16,341 nucleotides of DNA from Chitinophaga pinensis (GTDB taxonomy: Bacteria > Bacteroidota > Bacteroidia > NS11-12g > UBA9320): positions 1 to 16,341 of the forward strand of contig CAMDCQ010000035.1 in the NCBI GenBank assembly GCA_945890595.1, written 5' to 3'. This document shows, piece after piece, positions 15,473-16,341 of this stretch (its first letter is position 1; every line of letters begins with the position of its first letter). The notes beneath the pieces are model-generated. The model ran no database searches. It was not told where the DNA came from and saw only the letters and a list, made by a program, of their open reading frames with translations. The position numbers and the translations under genes were made by a program.

Positions 15473-16341
15473 ATGAAAAATTCACTAACTACCTTCACGG
15501 TCGTATCCTTACTTTTTGTCACAAGCCATCTTTTTGCTCAAGTGGGTATAGGTACGGCCACACCAGATGCATCTGCTATGCTAGAGATAGCTTCAACGAG
15601 TAAAGGCTTATTAATGCCCCGACTCACAACGGTACAGCGAGATGCTATGACGCTTCCTGCATCTGGATTAATGATTTTCAATTCCACTCAAAATGATGGC
15701 CAAATCAATGTAGGGACACCAGCAAGCCCTAATTGGATAGGCATCAAAGGACAAGAGAGTCCCTTGAGTGTATCTGAAAGTAGCTCCGTATCGGTAACAT
15801 CTACTTCCTATACTTTATTGACCGGGTTTACGATATCCCCACCAGAAGGCGCCTATATCGGATTATTTAATGCCCAGTTATCCAACGAATCATCCTTCAG
15901 CACTGCTCAAGGAGTTACAGACTTAAATAGTCTATACACCTATTTAATGGGCGTTACAGGTGGTACATCTCACGCACTTGTATTTGGAAATGCGGAGGTG
16001 TTGACGCCAGGTATTTATGATGTTACAGGTGCACCATCGATAGCCAACACGTTAACCTTTGATGGCGGTGGAGACACCAATTCCTTATTTATAATAAGAG
16101 CAACTGGAGCATTTACTACAGGAGCTTCTTCAATTGTATACTTAATAAATGGCGCACGCGCTAAGAATATTTTTTGGGTATCTGAGGTTGCAATGTCCAC
16201 AGGAGCCACAACAACCATGAAAGGAAACTTAATTGCGCATAATGGGGCAATCGCCTTGGGAGCAGACACTGATCTCGAAGGACGAGTATTTAGTTTATCA
16301 GGTGCCATAACCACAGGTGCTAATTCTATTCTACATGTACC
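15473..16341 (+). CDS. Ice-binding (DUF3494-like) secreted protein, 3' truncated by window end
   Basis: ATG 15473 opens a frame of 289 codons that runs off the right edge without a stop. A signal peptide (MKNSLTTFTVVSLLFVTSHLFAQ) is followed by VGIGTATPDASAMLEI and KGLLMPRLTTVQRD, a common Bacteroidetes surface-protein N-terminus (residues 24-73). Residues about 97-135 look like a C1q/TNF-like beta segment (TGFTISPPEGAYIGLFNAQ). From about residue 140 it reads as DUF3494, the ice-binding fold: TAQGVTDLNSLYTYL, LTPGIYDVTG, LTFDGGGDTNSLFIIRATGA, INGARAKNIFWVSE, MKGNLIAHNGAIALG and LEGRVFSLSGAITTGANS. Such proteins bind ice and protect psychrophiles from freezing or restructure sea ice, though some relatives have no proven activity. 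The usual first part of DUF3494 seems to be replaced. The C-terminus, probably with a T9SS tail, lies outside. Confidence 0.85.
   Translation, partial: MKNSLTTFTVVSLLFVTSHLFAQVGIGTATPDASAMLEIASTSKGLLMPRLTTVQRDAMTLPASGLMIFNSTQNDGQINVGTPASPNWIGIKGQESPLSVSESSSVSVTSTSYTLLTGFTISPPEGAYIGLFNAQLSNESSFSTAQGVTDLNSLYTYLMGVTGGTSHALVFGNAEVLTPGIYDVTGAPSIANTLTFDGGGDTNSLFIIRATGAFTTGASSIVYLINGARAKNIFWVSEVAMSTGATTTMKGNLIAHNGAIALGADTDLEGRVFSLSGAITTGANSILHV

Noticed and set aside
16015..16314. Minus-strand ORF at the right edge
   Set aside because: It is antisense to the ice-binding-family gene, whose + strand frame is open for 289 codons with clear domain motifs.

Overview
The window comes from an AT-rich Bacteroidota (Bacteroidetes) chromosome, most likely a flavobacterium or a close relative. 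Type IX secretion sorting domains of both type A and type B are present, along with a SusD-free PL6 lyase, typical flavobacterial membrane proteins, promoter-like TTTG / TAnnTTTG signals and few Shine-Dalgarno sequences. An ice-binding (DUF3494-like) protein at the right edge hints at a cold marine, ice or polar habitat. That habitat is an inference.

Layout. Bases 1-105 hold the last 34 codons of a cation diffusion facilitator (CDF) metal transporter. After a 268-base gap with a dispersed repeat and a candidate promoter comes a tight four-gene operon on the + strand (374-5418). It encodes a large secreted protein with four DYNFDG calcium-loop-like repeats, a secreted protein with an Ig-like N-terminus, a three-helix membrane protein, and a lipoprotein with a carboxypeptidase-regulatory-like domain plus a conserved KPVIYLYP domain. 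None of the four has an assigned role. They look like one envelope-associated module and are the best candidate here for an undescribed system. A secreted PL6-family polysaccharide lyase with a T9SS type A tail follows (5564-7207), possibly preceded by a 36-codon ORF that overlaps its start.

The middle (7208-12082) is a set of ordinary accessory or housekeeping genes: a multi-helix membrane protein preceded by a second copy of the dispersed repeat and a good promoter match, a convergent SOUL haem-binding-family gene, a pirin, a DoxX-like membrane protein and the Na+/H+ antiporter gene nhaA. Stem-loops lie after pirin, just before nhaA and after nhaA.

The right end (12309-16341) is a cluster of exported surface proteins. 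It contains an L-type-lectin/PKD protein with a gliding-motility (type B) C-terminus, a small unrecognised basic protein, a beta-rich T9SS type A protein, and a right-truncated ice-binding-family protein that the supplied ORF predictions do not cover because it runs off the edge. Two of these genes appear to start with TTG or GTG. Together they suggest a cell-surface adhesion and ice-interaction locus. No tRNA, rRNA, CRISPR array or intact insertion sequence was seen.
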